Source: Paramecium tetraurelia
Taxonomy: Eukaryota > Ciliophora > Oligohymenophorea > Peniculida > Parameciidae
Direction of reading: 5' to 3'
NCBI RefSeq assembly: GCF_000165425.1
Contig: NW_001798968.1
Coordinates: forward strand, 1 to 64,000
Length of the DNA: 64,000 bases
Below, one piece after another: positions 12,894-25,471 of this stretch (its first letter is position 1; each line of letters opens with the position of its first letter). The notes under the pieces were generated by a model that was given only the letters and a program-made list of their open reading frames with translations, was not told the DNA's origin and searched no databases. Both the position numbers and the translations under genes were made by a program.

Positions 12894-14175
12894 ATGTTAA
12901 AATTTTGTTATTAATCACAAGAGGTTTATACTTTTGAAAATTATGATAACTTGATGAATTCTTTTAGTTTAGATGATTTTCAATCAGGAAAATTTGATTC
13001 GCCTAATAATATGATTACTTTCAATATAAATCACAGTAGATGTATAAGACTAAGTGATCTCCTATTTTACATTGTAATTATATATACCTTCATTTATTTA
13101 TAGTAAATAGACTTTGTTAGGATTAATTGCTTCATTTATTTCTATCTATATTAAAAAAGGTAGAATTAATAGAAAGCTAAGGACTTGAACATGAATATCT
13201 GGATATTAATAGAATTTGGCTGTATTTTAAAGAAGATAGTTAATATCCAGGTCTAATTTATTAAATATTACATTATTCAATTCATTTCACTGGATATTCA
13301 TGTTCATTAAAGTATGGGTTTGGAGTAAAATAAAAAGCATCTATTTAAATTCAAGAAATCATATGTTAAATCATTGATTCATGTTCAAATAGAATAAAGT
13401 AGTAAAAAAATAAAGATTAGAACAAATAAATATGCAAAGAGATATTATAACGAATTTAAGCTTTATGTAAAACAAACTCAAGTATTCCAGTAATCATCCT
13501 TTATCTTGAAAACACAATATGTTTTTATAAAGAAGATAAATATATTGAGAATAAGCTTGTTTAATTATTGAATCTTGATGATACAGATATTAAACCAGAA
13601 AGATAAAAAGTGATTGGTGAAGTTAATAATATCATAAAATAAATTATTGAAATTGGAAATACATATGGATAAGTTTGTGTTGAATTATTATTGTAAGATG
13701 CAATTACAAAAATAACTCAAAATTTGACAAATCTTTCATTCAATAGATAGAGTTATGAAATCAATGTTTAAATTAAATTCAAATAATTAAAAGATAAAGA
13801 ATAAGAACTACAAATATTAGTAGAACAATAAATTAAAAACTAGATAATATATTTTATTCAACAGTACGAAAAGGATTTTAAATTTGAAATAGATGAAGAA
13901 GAAATCATATAACTTCAATAATGTATCGTTAATTCTATACTTTAATCTCCACAAGTTAGACATTATTATAATACGTATTAGTATCAAAAGGACTCTGAAA
14001 TTAATAATTATATATTTTCAGCAATAACAAAAATTTAATAACAAATTCTAAAAGATGGAGTAGAATCAATATTCATATACAAAATATTATAATTGATTAA
14101 CGATTTGATATGAATTCTAACAATTTAGCTATTTAAACTTATTATTATTTACTTGTTAAGAATTTTTATTTTATT
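12790..14175. repeat. Inverted repeat A, left arm
   Basis: This arm is a near-identical reverse complement of about 18650-20050. It spans 5' flank, whole gene and a short 3' flank. The arms are separated by 4.5 kb of unrelated genes. The coding parts differ by a 10-base deletion in this arm and scattered substitutions; flanks diverge faster, as expected for an old duplication with selection on the gene. Confidence 0.85.
12894..14113 (+). pseudogene. Family-X gene, plus copy of pair A, frameshifted
   Basis: The start ATG, a 30-nt intron after ...RLSDLLFYI, the internal motif EHEYLDINRIWLYF, the motif HFTGYSCSL and the final TGA all match the minus copy at 18711-19940. Relative to that copy it lacks ten bases (CAATTTGGTT) near 13122, just after the intron. 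That puts the downstream reading out of frame with the first exon, so the copy should make only a truncated product. The frame is otherwise free of TGA to the end, which suggests recent loss. Family unrecognised; see the other three members at 18711, 22126 and 24238. Confidence 0.75.
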
Positions 14176-14567
14176 TTTTAGATAAGATATGATATATTGT
14201 ACTAATCAAAATTAGTTTTAGATTTTACTAGAATTATGTTCAAGTGTTAAAATTTTATCAACATGACAACATGAAAGAGTATTAAGTTAAGAAAATAATT
14301 ATTTTAATATTTAAAACAAAATATCAACTTCTTCACATGCATCCTCATTAGAAATTTTCCAAAATATTTTGAAAATAGTTTATTTACAGGGTAGTTTCGA
14401 ATTTCTATTCTATTCTAGTTTTAATTAATTTAATAATTTTTATTAATTTTAAAGCATTAATACATTACAATATTTACATTTATGAAATAGAGTCTACTTA
14501 TAAGAAAGCCTTTTAATTGTACATTATCATTTAATCATTCAAATATCCTTATATATTATAGTGTAGA

Positions 14568-15206
14568 ATGCAAATAGAAATGAATCATTATAATTTAGCA
14601 AGCACCTAACATTGGAACTACTTCTTAGTAGCTATTAATTTATAGTTTCTCTATATTTCCATTAATAAATTGAATTGATATAATACGCAAATCATTAATG
14701 GTAACAATTTAAGTAGTTTGAGAATAAATACAAAGTATTTTAAATAGTAAAATTTTGATAGTAATTTTGTTCTTTGTAAGCAGATATGTGGAATATAGGA
14801 AAAATGGATTGCTAAGTAGATTTTGAAAAATAATAATAGAAAAATTTCTATTGAAAAACAAAGAAGAGAATTAAATTTGATTAGCTTAACTGTAATCTAT
14901 AATTATTGATGTTTAGGATATATTCAAATAGGATATTCAATTAAAATAACTAAATGAAGAATTTAGATTGGTTTCCTAATTTTTGGACAGGAGAAAAAAG
15001 GAGTTAGAATTCTAGAATAGGAACAAATGTAATTTAATTATCCTTTCGCAGAAAGGCAATCATAATAAACATAGTGGCAACTAAATAGGAATACGATTAT
15101 TGCAATAGCAGAGGAGAAGAAACTGAATAAAATAGAAATGAATTTATATAATTTCAATAAATGTATACTTTAAATATTAAATGAAAATATTGTCTAAAGG
15201 TTGTGA
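14568..15206 (+). CDS. Coiled-coil protein, possibly decaying
   Basis: With two introns removed (25 nt at 14892-14916 and 35 nt at 15074-15108) the plus strand gives a charged helical protein: ...QIILKNNN-type region, EKQRRELNLISLTDIFKQD, LNEEFRLVSQFLDRRKKELE and ...TEEKKLNKIEMNLYNF, ending at TGA 15204-15206. The 35-nt intron is longer than usual here. The proposed first exon (MQIEMNHYNLAST) is in the same frame but is separated from the rest by an in-frame TGA at 14676-14678, so either the true start lies elsewhere or the gene is inactive. The end overlaps the start of the next gene by 26 bases; a 37-nt intron could fuse the two, but that is outside the usual size. Confidence 0.45.
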
Positions 15207-15942
15207 GATAGTGGCTGTTTAGAATGAGAAGGTGCACTCTATTAAGAGTGAGCACTATCTGGAAAATGAAGATGTCGAATTATACATATTTTAGGATGAA
15301 AGTGTAAAATCCATAGAGTATATTCATTACAAAGACATTCTCAAGAAAGGTATAAGTAATTATATTCTAGGCGTGAAGAAAATAAGTGGATTAGGAGGTT
15401 TAGAGATAGTTATAACGCAATGTCTTAATCCAAATCAATTAAATATGGAATAAAATGACCAAGAGTTCAATTGTCATGCTGTTAGAAAATGGTTAAACTT
15501 TAAATCATAGAATTAGTTACATTAATTCAATTAACTCTACAGAACTCTTAAAGATGTACTATGTTATATAATTGGTTAGCTCCAAAACGCACAAGCAACT
15601 ATCACTCAAGTCAAATAGAATGATACAATTGAAGCTTTCCAAAGTTGCGTGGATCTCTCAGTTCTTTCTAATAGGAATGACAGTTTGAAGGAATTGGAGT
15701 AGCAATATGTCAAGGGCCAAATGAAATGGGCATAAATCGATATGGAAAATGCAGAATTGGCCACGAGAATCAGATTATTACAAGTTGAATTGCAATAAAG
15801 AAAGTAGGAAATCAATAAACTGAAATACCAATATGAAAACAATGCCTATTAATTATTATAATCAAAACAACAATTGGGAGATGTAATAAATCAGGCTATA
15901 GAAATTGGAGATTCCTAAATTTTGGCAAAACTTGGATTATGA
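15181..15942 (+). CDS. Coiled-coil protein, 253 aa, unknown function
   Basis: Uninterrupted frame of 254 codons from ATG 15181 to TGA 15940-15942 with many TAA/TAG glutamines and no intron. The first ~120 residues look globular (for example IHYKDILKKGISNYILGVKK and a GLGGLEIVIT strand-turn). Residues from about 150 on form a long amphipathic helix rich in Gln, Lys and Glu (KELEQQYVKGQMKWAQIDM, then LLQVELQQRKQEINKLKYQ), typical of a coiled coil. No signal peptide or membrane segment. Family not recognised. It sits inside the inverted-repeat pair A spacer and appears intact. Confidence 0.75.
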
Positions 15943-15969
15943 ATATATATATATATATTTATAATTAAA

Positions 15970-16834
15970 ATGCTAAATATTACTAAGGCATTAAAAGACA
16001 GTGTTTCAATTGCTTTTTAGAAAGCCTTTGCTCGTCATCATGATATCTAAATCCTATTTCAAAATTTAAAGTATTCAACCTCTTGTCCAGCCACATTCTC
16101 AGAGTATTATAAGTCCAATTATGTAAACTCACTTTCAAATCATGTTAGTAAAAAGAATGGAAAGAAACTCTGCTCCCAAAAGATGTGGCTCATGAAATTT
16201 TGGTTCACTTTTAATCTCCAACTTGGAATCAATTCAAATTGGTTTCAAATATTGAAGTCACTCAATTAGGAGATTTACAATTTCAAATCAATAAATAATA
16301 TTATGAGCATCTAATAAAATAGATTGATAGTACTCCTTGGCCCAATCTTACTCCTATTTACAAAACTACCAACATTTATGGTCCATTTATTAACTTGAAT
16401 GGTCCATTGAATAAAACAGAGTACTTTCTCCATATTATTTAGTTTGAGAGGACTTCATATTTAGAATAGATTGTATTGTATCTTGTCTAAATTAAGTGAA
16501 AATTGCAATAAATTTAATAAAATTACTAATTAAATAAGTAAGAATGATTATTTGATTCTTCCAGCCAAAGTAATTAGATTTTATGATTAGATTGTTTGCC
16601 AATCCATTCAATTCATATCATTGGGGATACAATTAAGTCTTGAATGAGTCACTTCATTTTGATTCCAAAGATCCCATAACTCCGCTTTATGGCATTGATG
16701 ATGTAGAACCATTGATTCCAAGTGTTGAATTACTTGCTCATTTTCCTTAAGTCTTAGTTGAGTGTTTAGAAACCAAGTCATTTAAACAATTATACTAATT
16801 TGAGTTAACGTATCCAAAATATTTATTAAAATGA
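15970..16834 (+). CDS. Hypothetical protein with three small introns
   Basis: ATG 15970 lies 27 bases after the previous stop. Removing introns of 26 nt (from GTAAACTC), 23 nt (from GTTTGAGAGG) and 27 nt (from GTAAGAATGA) gives one frame to TGA 16832-16834. The product begins MLNITKALKDSVSIAFQKAF and contains LLPKDVAHEILVHF, NIYGPFINLNGPLNKTEYF, FANPFNSYHWGYNQVLNESL and ends in ...FELTYPKYLLK. Each intron is needed: the unspliced frame stops early. I first considered an arginyl-tRNA synthetase N-terminal domain, but the similarity is only superficial. No membrane segment or catalytic motif seen. Same strand and close spacing as its upstream neighbour. Confidence 0.65.
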
Positions 16835-16956
16835 CAATTTAGTTATGAAATAAGATAGTTTTATATTTTTTTAAATTTCCACCCATTAAGATGCTAAGAT
16901 ATCATTTATTAATTATTATTTCAAAAAATTTTAAAATACTTTTTTAAAATTCCAAA

Positions 16957-17169
16957 ATGGGTTGTCATAGCACAAAATTAAAAAAGCATCCAACATTCAT
17001 TTAAAACAATCATGAACCTGAGAATGAATTTACAATCAGTTGGAGCAAGAAGAAACTCACAAAATCGAAAACTCATATCGAAACCAAATAGGAAAAACAG
17101 ACTTATCGTCTCGATAAAAATCCAATACTCCAAAGGAGATAACAACGGTAGACTCAATCTGTTGCATGA
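16957..17169 (+). CDS. Small basic protein with MGC N-terminus
   Basis: Seventy-codon frame ending in TGA 17167-17169. It starts MGCHSTKLKKH, so Gly2/Cys3 could carry myristate and palmitate, a common membrane-tethering arrangement in ciliates. The rest is Lys/Gln/Thr-rich (SWSKKKLTKSKTH) with Gln encoded by TAA/TAG, which supports real coding. No domain recognised. Confidence 0.5.
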
Positions 17170-18710
17170 ATGTTTTGATTATATTATTCTTTTCTTTTTT
17201 AACTCCTTAAAATTTTACTGTTTCATTTTTATTCTTACTACTCCTCAAAATGACCATGCTTGTAACTCTCGCAATTATACTATGCTTCATAAAATTAATT
17301 CATTAATTGCACAATCACTCATCTGATTGATTGTTAATAAAATCTTATATAATTTTATGATCATTCTTTGCTTCCCTGCTGGTATATTTATATTTATAAT
17401 CAATATTCTTTTGCGAATTCCTTATTTTATATTAAAATATTTGATATTTTTGTTTCTCATCCAAATACCAACTTATTCAAAGAATCAGAATACAAGATTG
17501 ATAAATTTGAGATTCTCTACATTATTTTCTCTATTCTTATATAACTATATACTTGTACTTATTAAAACTCTTAAAATCTATAACCAATCAACAGAACAAA
17601 AGAATTACAATTGTTTCAATATAAATCAAATTTCCATCGTTTTAACAAGAAATGGTACTTGAATTACCATAACTTAATGGTTGTTTATACACTATATCAA
17701 AATTTAAAACAGTCGAAATTATATATTTAGAACCTTATCTAAAATCAAGGACAGAATTCATATCGCTGAACTATTCAAATATATAATATAGATTCTCAAT
17801 TAAAACTGAATAAAATTACTAGAAGTGTGTGAATCCATAAGTAATTTTGGCAGATTAAGGAATCCTTTTAAAAATGATATTTAGATGAAATGTTCCATAA
17901 AAATCCAAGCACTTTATCATCACTCAGCTTGGACCAATTAAAAGAAAATTGATTTTGGATTCCATTCAAGAACTCAATAAAACGTAGACTTAAGCCATTC
18001 ATCACTTTGAATTGCTAATCATTAGATCATTTAAATGAATGTGTAAATCATAATTAGAAAAAAATTTGAAGGAGATTAACTAGCCAATTATTATAAACAG
18101 ATCTTTCCTTTGGAATGATTCAATAGTCAAATATTTTTGGCTATTAAATTAAAGAAATATTACAAATAATTAAAAATTTTCGAGCAAATACTAATTTGCT
18201 TTACTATAATTATTAAAGGACGTATAAAAAATGATTATATATTTCATGTTATAATAAGGAGAACTTTAAATAGAATTAATATAAACTCAAATGAGCTTGC
18301 ATCTGAGCCTTTAGAATGATTTCAAAAAAATAGTAATTTTGAGTTTAATTTCTAAACTTAAAATTGTATAAAATTTTAAAGATATGTATTTTATATTGAA
18401 TTGCCTCATTTTGTATGAAATAATAAAGTATAAATTTCATTTGTCTAATATTAATTTTTTCTTATTGATTAAATCTTAATTAATGAACAAAGTTTCGTTC
18501 AAAATTCTAATATTAAAGAATCATTAATGTTCAAATGTCTAATCCATCCTTAATAGCTAAAGTTTTCTAGTATATAAAGATTCCACATCTTTAGGGCATT
18601 AACCTCTTTCAATAATATCAGAAGCATTTGATTTGTAAAATGCGCTTTATTTATATGATAAAAATAAAAATTGTTAACAAGTAAATAATAATATCCTAAA
18701 TCATTAAAAT
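17170..18710. other. Mostly non-coding, possible relic at 17741-18020
   Basis: Hydrophobic open frames at 17170-17665 lack TAA/TAG glutamines, have no good ATG start and look fortuitous. At 17741-18020 (plus) short coding-like blocks (KDRIHIAELFKY, LEVCESISNFGRLRNPF, WTNQKKIDFGFHSRTQ) occur, broken by TGA codons, possibly a decayed gene. The last ~60 bases belong to the flank of inverted repeat A. Confidence 0.35.
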
Positions 18711-20050
18711 TCATATCAAATCGTTAATCAATAACAATATTTTGTACATGAATATTGATTCTACTCCATCTTTTATAATTTGTTATTAAATTTTTCCTAT
18801 TGCTGAAAATATATAATTATTAATTTGAGAATCCTTTTGATACTAATACGTATTATAATAATGTCTAACTTGTGGAGATTAAAGTATAGATTTAACGATA
18901 TATTATTGAAGTTGTATGATTTCTTCTTCATCTATTTCAAATTTAAAATCCTTTTCGTACTGTTGAATAAAATATATTATCAAGTTTTTAGTTTATTGTT
19001 CTACTAATATTTATAGATCTTATTCTTAATCTTGTAATTATTTGAATTTATTCTAAGCATAGGTTTCATAACTCTATCTATTGAATGAAAAATTTGACAA
19101 ATTTTGAGTTATTTTTGTAATTGCATCTTACAATAATAATTCAACACAAACTTATCCATATGTATTTCCAATTTCAATAATTTATTTTATGATATTATTA
19201 ACTTCACCAATCACTTTTTATCTTTCTGGTTCAATATCTGTATCATCAAGATTCAATAATTAAACAAGCTTATTCTCAATATATTTATCTTCTTTATAAA
19301 AACATATTGTGTTTTCAAGATAAAGGATGATTACTGGAATACTTGAGTTTGTTTTACATAAAGCATAAATTTGTTCTAATATCTCTTCGCATATTTATTT
19401 GTTCTTATCTTTATTTTTTTACTACTTTATTCTATTTGAACATGAATTAATGATTTAACATATGATTTCTTGAATTTAAATAGATGCTTTTTATTTTACT
19501 CCAAACACATACTTTAATGGACATGAATATCCAGTGAAATGAATTGAATAATGTAATATTTAATATATTAGACCTGGATATTAACTTTCTTCTTTAAAAT
19601 ACAGCCAAATTCTATTAATATCCAGATATTCATGTTCAAGTCCTTAGCTTTCTATTAATTCTACCTTTTTTAATATAGATAGAATTAAATGAAGCAATTA
19701 ACCAAATTGAATCCTAACAAAGTCTATTTACTATAAATAAATGAAGGTATATATAATTACAATGTAAAATAGGAGATCACTTAATCTTATACATCTACTG
19801 TGATTTATATTGAAAGTAATCATATTATTAGGCGAATCAAATTTTCCTGATTGAAAATCATCTAAACTTAAAGAATTCATCAAGTTATCATAATTTTCAA
19901 AAGTATAAACCTCTTGTGATTAATAACAAAATTTTAACATTATAATAATATCTCTATTAAATTTTATGATAATTATATATCTTCTATCTAATAAAAATAA
20001 ATAGAATTATGTAATTACTAATGTTATTGTTAAATTATCAATACTTTATA
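18650..20050. repeat. Inverted repeat A, right arm
   Basis: Reverse complement of 12790-14175. Contains the intact family-X copy. Similarity includes the 5' flank with a shared TTATCATAAAATTTAATAGA block just upstream of the start codon and fades beyond about 20050. Confidence 0.85.
18711..19940 (-). CDS. Family-X protein, minus copy of pair A, intact
   Basis: Start ATG at 19940, one 30-nt intron, stop at 18711-18713; 399 aa. The first exon ends with HSRCIRLSDLLFYI and the intron lies directly after it. After splicing the frame runs through QFGQLLHLILSILKKVEL, EHEYLDINRIWLYF and HFTGYSCSL. The C-terminal half is a long Gln/Lys/Glu-rich helix with FIQQYEKDFKFEIDEEEIIQ near the end. The same intron position and the same three motifs occur in the pair B genes (RSKCLRLSDLILMI; YLDENRIWLVF; FTGYQCQL), so all four are one family. 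No signal peptide or TM segment is evident. Function unknown; no named domain recognised. Confidence 0.75.
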
Positions 20051-22125
20051 TTTTCTCTATATAATTATTCTAGTTTTAAGTAAAATCTTGAGAATTAATC
20101 TTAATGTTATTCTTCCATTCTAAATTATCCTTATAGAAATAGTTTGATTTGATTATGTTAGATATATTAATCAAAAATACTCAAAATTTGCATAATCATT
20201 CGTTTGAATATGCAATATACAATTTTATTTGATTCTTTTCATGTATAATAAAGTGAATTAATTTTGTAAATGTATGATACATTATATTTGTTGTCTCCTC
20301 CAAAGTAGTATTTTAAAATTTCTTTTCATCCTTAATAATTCATCAAAATTATATAGGTTTGAACAGTATTTGATTAGACAAGAATTTATAAATATGATTT
20401 TGCCATTTTCTTTTTATTTATTTATAAAGATCTTCATTGTAAAATATTCAGAGAAGGCAATAAATTATATTTAGTAGATGCTTAAAGTTACAAAAATACC
20501 ATCTTCATAGCAGAAGCACACATTATTTGATTAAATGTGTACCAAAAATATAAATACAACTCTTCAATGTAGAATGAAAAAGGAGAAAATTTTATCATAT
20601 GCAACTCTGTCTTCAAAAGAGATAGGATTGCTAATTGGATCTAAATAATGCATTCTATGATTTATTTAGTTTTGAAGTGAATTCCTTTAAGTTCAAGTAT
20701 CTTTGGTAGATTTTATCTGTTTATGGTATTAAATCATCACTGGAATTAAGAAAATACTAATGAAACTTTAGAAATTTTGAAAAAATCTTAACTCTCATAT
20801 TTCCTTTTAGATATGAGATAAGAAGGGTGAAAAAATTGTAGATTGTAAATAATGATAACTATTTTTAAATGGGACAACCCTCACTTTGCAGTTATGATTA
20901 ATAGTTTCTATAATTATTTGATCCAGATATCTCTTAAGAATTATTATTTAGTGCAAATGGTGAATAAAATTCCATCATAATTGATGGTGTATCGGTAACT
21001 GGTAATAATTTGGTGTTAAAATTATTATCTCAATAGAGTAAAATAAGTTATTTGTAAAATTAGTTTAAGTGTCATTTCGAAAATTACCTCACCATTTTTA
21101 TCTGGATATTAAATATATCATCCATAATGCATTATTCAACCTGCAGTTTATTCAAACAATGATAAATCAAGAAAGTAATATACTAACTACTCCTAAGTCC
21201 TCCTTAATTTATTTATAATACGTTAATAATGTAGAATATAGAGAACGGCTATAGACTTTAGATTTTATTTATTTTTATATTTAAAGGGATGCGTTGCTCT
21301 TTTATCCATCAGAAAAATATATAATAACATCTTGTAATATCATTTTAGATGATGAAAAGTATTTCCCAAAACTAATACATTCTATATCTAAAAAGAAAAA
21401 GACATAGATATAATTAATTTAAGAAATTCTATTTAGGTATGATAATTTACAGAGTCCAAGGTTAACGGAGTAATTATAGTGTTTAGCTTTTGAATGGGTT
21501 ATTATTATTTTAGTTATAATATACAAAAGAGAAATGAGATTGAGTGTAAGAATTTTTTCAAGCCAAATCTTATAATTAACAAACAAAAATGTAAAAAAAT
21601 CAAATCTGGACTCCGAAAAGAGTTGGAGAATTTTTTTCTGGTATTATTATAGTCCTTTTTACACTTAGTAATTGCGCTATTTACAGATATTTAAGGTTAA
21701 CTATCCTTAGATCTCAATGTTATCCGAATTTTCGGAATGTTTAAAGAAAAGAAAACTATAAAACCTTTATATATCACATCTTAATTTTATTTGATTTATA
21801 TTTTGGAGGGATATAGAAACCATTAGTTTTTACTAGAAAAAAATCGTTCTTGTCTTCTTCTCAATTAGAGAGCAATAGTACCCAAATTATTTTCTGCTAT
21901 GTATTTGAATTTTATTATTTCTGTCAATAATTATATTAGATAAAGACCCAATAATAGATCTAACTAAATTTATTAAATATCTGTTTGACATTATTGGAAA
22001 ATTTTAAATACTGAGAGATTCATTTTGTTAACAAATTTCATTGCAAATATTAATTTAAAACCATGTATGTATAATTTAACATTTTAATAGAAATAACTTA
22101 ATATTAATTAAATAAAGAAAGGAAA
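19941..22125. other. Region between inverted-repeat pairs, no clear gene
   Basis: About 2.2 kb. The first ~110 bases continue repeat A. Short open frames around 20274-20474 and 20880-21060 do not show codon use or motifs I trust. No structured RNA or transposon recognised. Confidence 0.4.
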
Positions 22126-23360
22126 ATGAATGGAATGGCATATAAAATTTTTCAATACTATTCTTATAAGGACTTAAAATCATTGTAAGATATTCTGAAA
22201 ATTGATTCGATTGGATTTGTAAATATTGATGAAGATGAATAAATTATTGAATATGAAATCGATCGATCCAAATGTTTAAGATTAAGCGATCTCATTTTAA
22301 TGATTGTATAATTTATTTATTAAGCCTTATTAGAACCAAGGGTTTTTTCAAATTTATTTAGGACAACTATTAGGCGTATTTCTTGATCTGTTAAGAAAAG
22401 TGATATCATTAAAAAATTAACACAACATTGATCATTAATATCTTGATGACAATAGAATTTGGTTGGTATTCTAAAATCCTAATAAATGTATAAATTTTGA
22501 TTACTAAAAAATTGAATACAAAATTGTATTTACAGGATATCAATGTTAACTATACGAGGAAAGTTCAGAAATAAAAATACCTGCAGAATAGAAAGTATAA
22601 AGGATTATTAAGGATATATTAATTAATTTCAAGAATAAAAATACTTTTATTAATTCTTCTGAAAAAGATAAAATCATTAAATTCATTTATGATCCAATCA
22701 TTTAAGAATGTGATAAAATGAATATTTAAAACACTCTAAATTTGATTCTAGAAATTTTTTATAAATTTAAGTTCAACAGTGAAGAATAGACTATTGCAAT
22801 AGATCAAACCAAAATTAAAATTGACAAAACAAATTTATATTTAGTACAAAATAGTTTTAAGGATTTCATTGAAAATTTAAAAGGAGAGAGTTCATTTATT
22901 TTAGAAACTTTCCTATTTTTTCAGTTAAAATCATTTACAAATATGCTTGATAGAAGGGGTAGTGAATTTTACAAAGTTGGTAAAAAGGAAAATTGAAAAA
23001 GGATTGTAGATGATGAAATAATTCTATGAGAAATATTAATGCTCCTTTGAGAAGAATATATAAAGTATTATTTAAACATAATTTGAAAATATTTTAAAGT
23101 AATAATTGGAAAATTATAAATTTGAGATTTCTGAAGAGGAAAAATTAGAATTAATTACAAGCATATCAAATAGAATTTTGAATATGAAATTGAATAAATA
23201 CTTTTATAATTCACCACATTATTTTATCAAAGCAGATACAAAATAAATTGTAGAATATCAAACTAATTTACTTTCTAAATTATCATAAAGTATAATTTAA
23301 GAAGAAGTAGAACTATAAATCGATTTTAAAAATTATGAACTAATGTAATAAATAATTTGA
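22082..23360. repeat. Inverted repeat B, left arm
   Basis: Reverse complement of 24238-25520. The 5' flanks are nearly identical for more than 40 bases before the start codon (AATAGAAATAACTTAATATT and onward), while the 3' ends of the genes have diverged. The arms are separated by only 877 bases. Confidence 0.88.
22126..23360 (+). pseudogene. Family-X gene, plus copy of pair B, frameshifted
   Basis: Begins MNGMAYKIFQYYSYKDLKSL and has the family 28-nt intron after RLSDLILMI. Compared with the minus copy (24238-25471) it carries one extra A in an A-run at 22989-22992 (GGAAAATTG instead of GGAAATTG), which shifts the frame into TGA a few codons later, about two thirds of the way through. The sequence just before this has further substitutions, and the last ~100 bases differ more than the rest. 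Like the plus copy of pair A it therefore looks inactive or truncated. Confidence 0.75.
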
Positions 23361-24237
23361 TATTTAAAATTTTTTTCACCTACCTTCATTTTGTAATCTT
23401 GAAGTATTTATTCTAATTTTTTGTTTTAAGTAATTTATTTTCGAATCTGTAACTCCAAAATTTTCTTAATTTATCATAATGTCACTTAAACAATACAAAA
23501 TTGGAAATTAAATTTGAATATAAATCAATAGAAAAGTTATTATATTGGGTTTAGATTTGATCTAGTTCTATTTAACTAAATAATTAATTATTGTAGAAAT
23601 CTAAATAAGTTAGTAATGCAACTTGTAAATCTATTCATTAATTGCAAATACCCTTAATATCCTTGAAAAATAATCAACCTAAATTATCATTGTAGCTACT
23701 GATATCGATTAATGAATATAGTCTCATAGGTTTCCTTGTTTAATGAGTGGGACTGTATTTGTAGTGCTTTTGTAAACCTTAGGTTGCATTTGTTAATTTG
23801 AATTAACCCTAGGTTCGTATTATTTAAAAGATAAATAACAATTTAATACAAGCAAAATACTTGATATAACCACCCACAAGATTTAAGATAATATTTGGTA
23901 TTTTAAGAGAGAAATAGATGTTATTCACAACTTGAATATTGATAGAGATTTTCTAATGAAGTACTAATTAAATTGAAAAATAACTTTAATAAACTATAAA
24001 CTTTAAAAAAATTATTACAGTGACAATTCCTTATAGTAAAATATTAATTAAGGGTATTCCTAATTAGCAGGCAGTAAATCGAAAGTGAAATTAATGAAAT
24101 TGTTCTCATTTGCACGAATAATTTAATTTTTGACATAGCATAAATAATTTGATTTGATAAAATGAATGTAAAAAAAATCTTATGAAAATTAAATCTTTAA
24201 TTGAAGAAATATAAAACATTGTAAAAATAAATAATTT
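23361..24237. other. Spacer (loop) of inverted repeat B
   Basis: 877 bases of AT-rich sequence between the convergent ends of the pair B genes. No open frame of note on either strand. If transcribed from either side it would form the loop of a hairpin with ~1.2-kb arms. Confidence 0.5.
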
Positions 24238-25471
24238 TCAAATCAATTCATTAATCAACTATAATATTTTTAAATCAATTAATAGTTCCACTTCTTCTTT
24301 AATTATACTTTCTGATAATGTAGAAAATAAATTAATTTGATATTCTAAAATTTATTTTGTATCTGCTTTTATAAAATAATGTGGTGAATTATAAACGTAT
24401 TTATTCAATTTCATATTCAAAATTCTATTTGATATGCTTGTAATTAATTCTAATTTTTCCTCTTCAGAAATCTCAAATTTATAATTTTCCAATTATTACT
24501 TTAAAATATTTTCAAATTATGTTTAAATAATACTTTATATATTCTTCTCAAAGGAGCATTAATATTTCTCATAGAATTATTTCATCATCTACAATCCTTT
24601 TTCAATTTCCTTTTTACCAGCTTTAAGAAATCCACTAACCTTTCTATCAAGCATATTTGTAAATGATTTTAACTGAAAAAATAGGAAAGTTTCTAAAATA
24701 AATGAACTCTCTCCTTTTAAATTTTCAATGAAATCCTTAAAACTATTTTGTACGAAATATAAATTTGTTTTGTCAATTTTAATTTTGGCTTGATCTATTG
24801 CAATAGTCTATTCTTCACTGTTGAACTTAAATTTATTTAAAATCTCTAGAATTAAATTTAGAGTGTTTTAAATATTCATTTTATCACATTCTTAAATGAT
24901 TGGATCATAAATGAATTTAATGATTTTATCTTTTTCAGAAGAATTAATAAAAGTATTTTTATTCTTGAAATTAATTAATATATCCTTAATAATCCTTTAT
25001 ACTTTCTATTCTGCAGGTATTTTTATTTCTGAACTTTCCTCGTATAGTTAACATTGATATCCTGTAAATACAATTTTGTATTCAATTTTTTAGTAATCAA
25101 AATTTATACATTTATTTGAGTCTTGGAATACCAACCAAATTCTATTTTCATCAAGATATTAATGATCAATGCTATGTTAATTTTTTAATGATATCACTTT
25201 TCTTAACAGATCAAGAAATAAGCCTAATAGTTGTCCTAAATAAATTTCAAAAAACCCTTGGTTCTAATAAGGCTTAATAAATAAATTATACAATCATTAA
25301 AATGAGATCGCTTAATTTTAAACATTTGGATCGATCAATTTCATATTCAATAATTTATTCATCTTCATCAATATTTACAAATCCAATTGAATCAATTTTC
25401 AGAATATCTTACAATGATTTTAAGTCCTTATAAGAATAGTATTGAAAAGTTTTATATGCCATTCCATTCAT
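24238..25471 (-). CDS. Family-X protein, minus copy of pair B, intact
   Basis: ATG 25471, one 28-nt intron, TGA 24238-24240; 401 aa with the frame arithmetic exact. Order of features: MNGMAYKIFQYYSYKDLKSL, acidic NIDEDEQIIEYEIDRSKC, LRLSDLILMI|intron|NQGFFEIYLGQLLGLFLDLL, the core motif DHQYLDENRIWLVF, then YKIVFTGYQCQLYE, and a long helical C-terminal half (for example LKSFTNMLDRKVSGFLKAGK). It is paralogous to the pair A genes. No TM segment, signal peptide or known catalytic motif seen. The tandem convergent duplication near a chromosome end suggests a fast-evolving family; nothing in the sequence assigns a role. Confidence 0.78.

Noticed and set aside
15970-16834. Arginyl-tRNA synthetase N-terminal domain
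   Set aside because: Initial resemblance relied on an unspliced frame; after removing the 26-nt intron the key motifs are absent and there is no catalytic core.
17327-17662. Hydrophobic ORF with several TM-like segments
   Set aside because: No ATG start, no TAA/TAG glutamines despite AT-rich coding, and no intron pattern; most likely chance.
12790-20050. Inverted repeat A as a transposon with terminal inverted repeats
   Set aside because: The arms each carry a complete gene with its own intron, no transposase or target-site duplication is seen, and the enclosed genes look like ordinary host genes.
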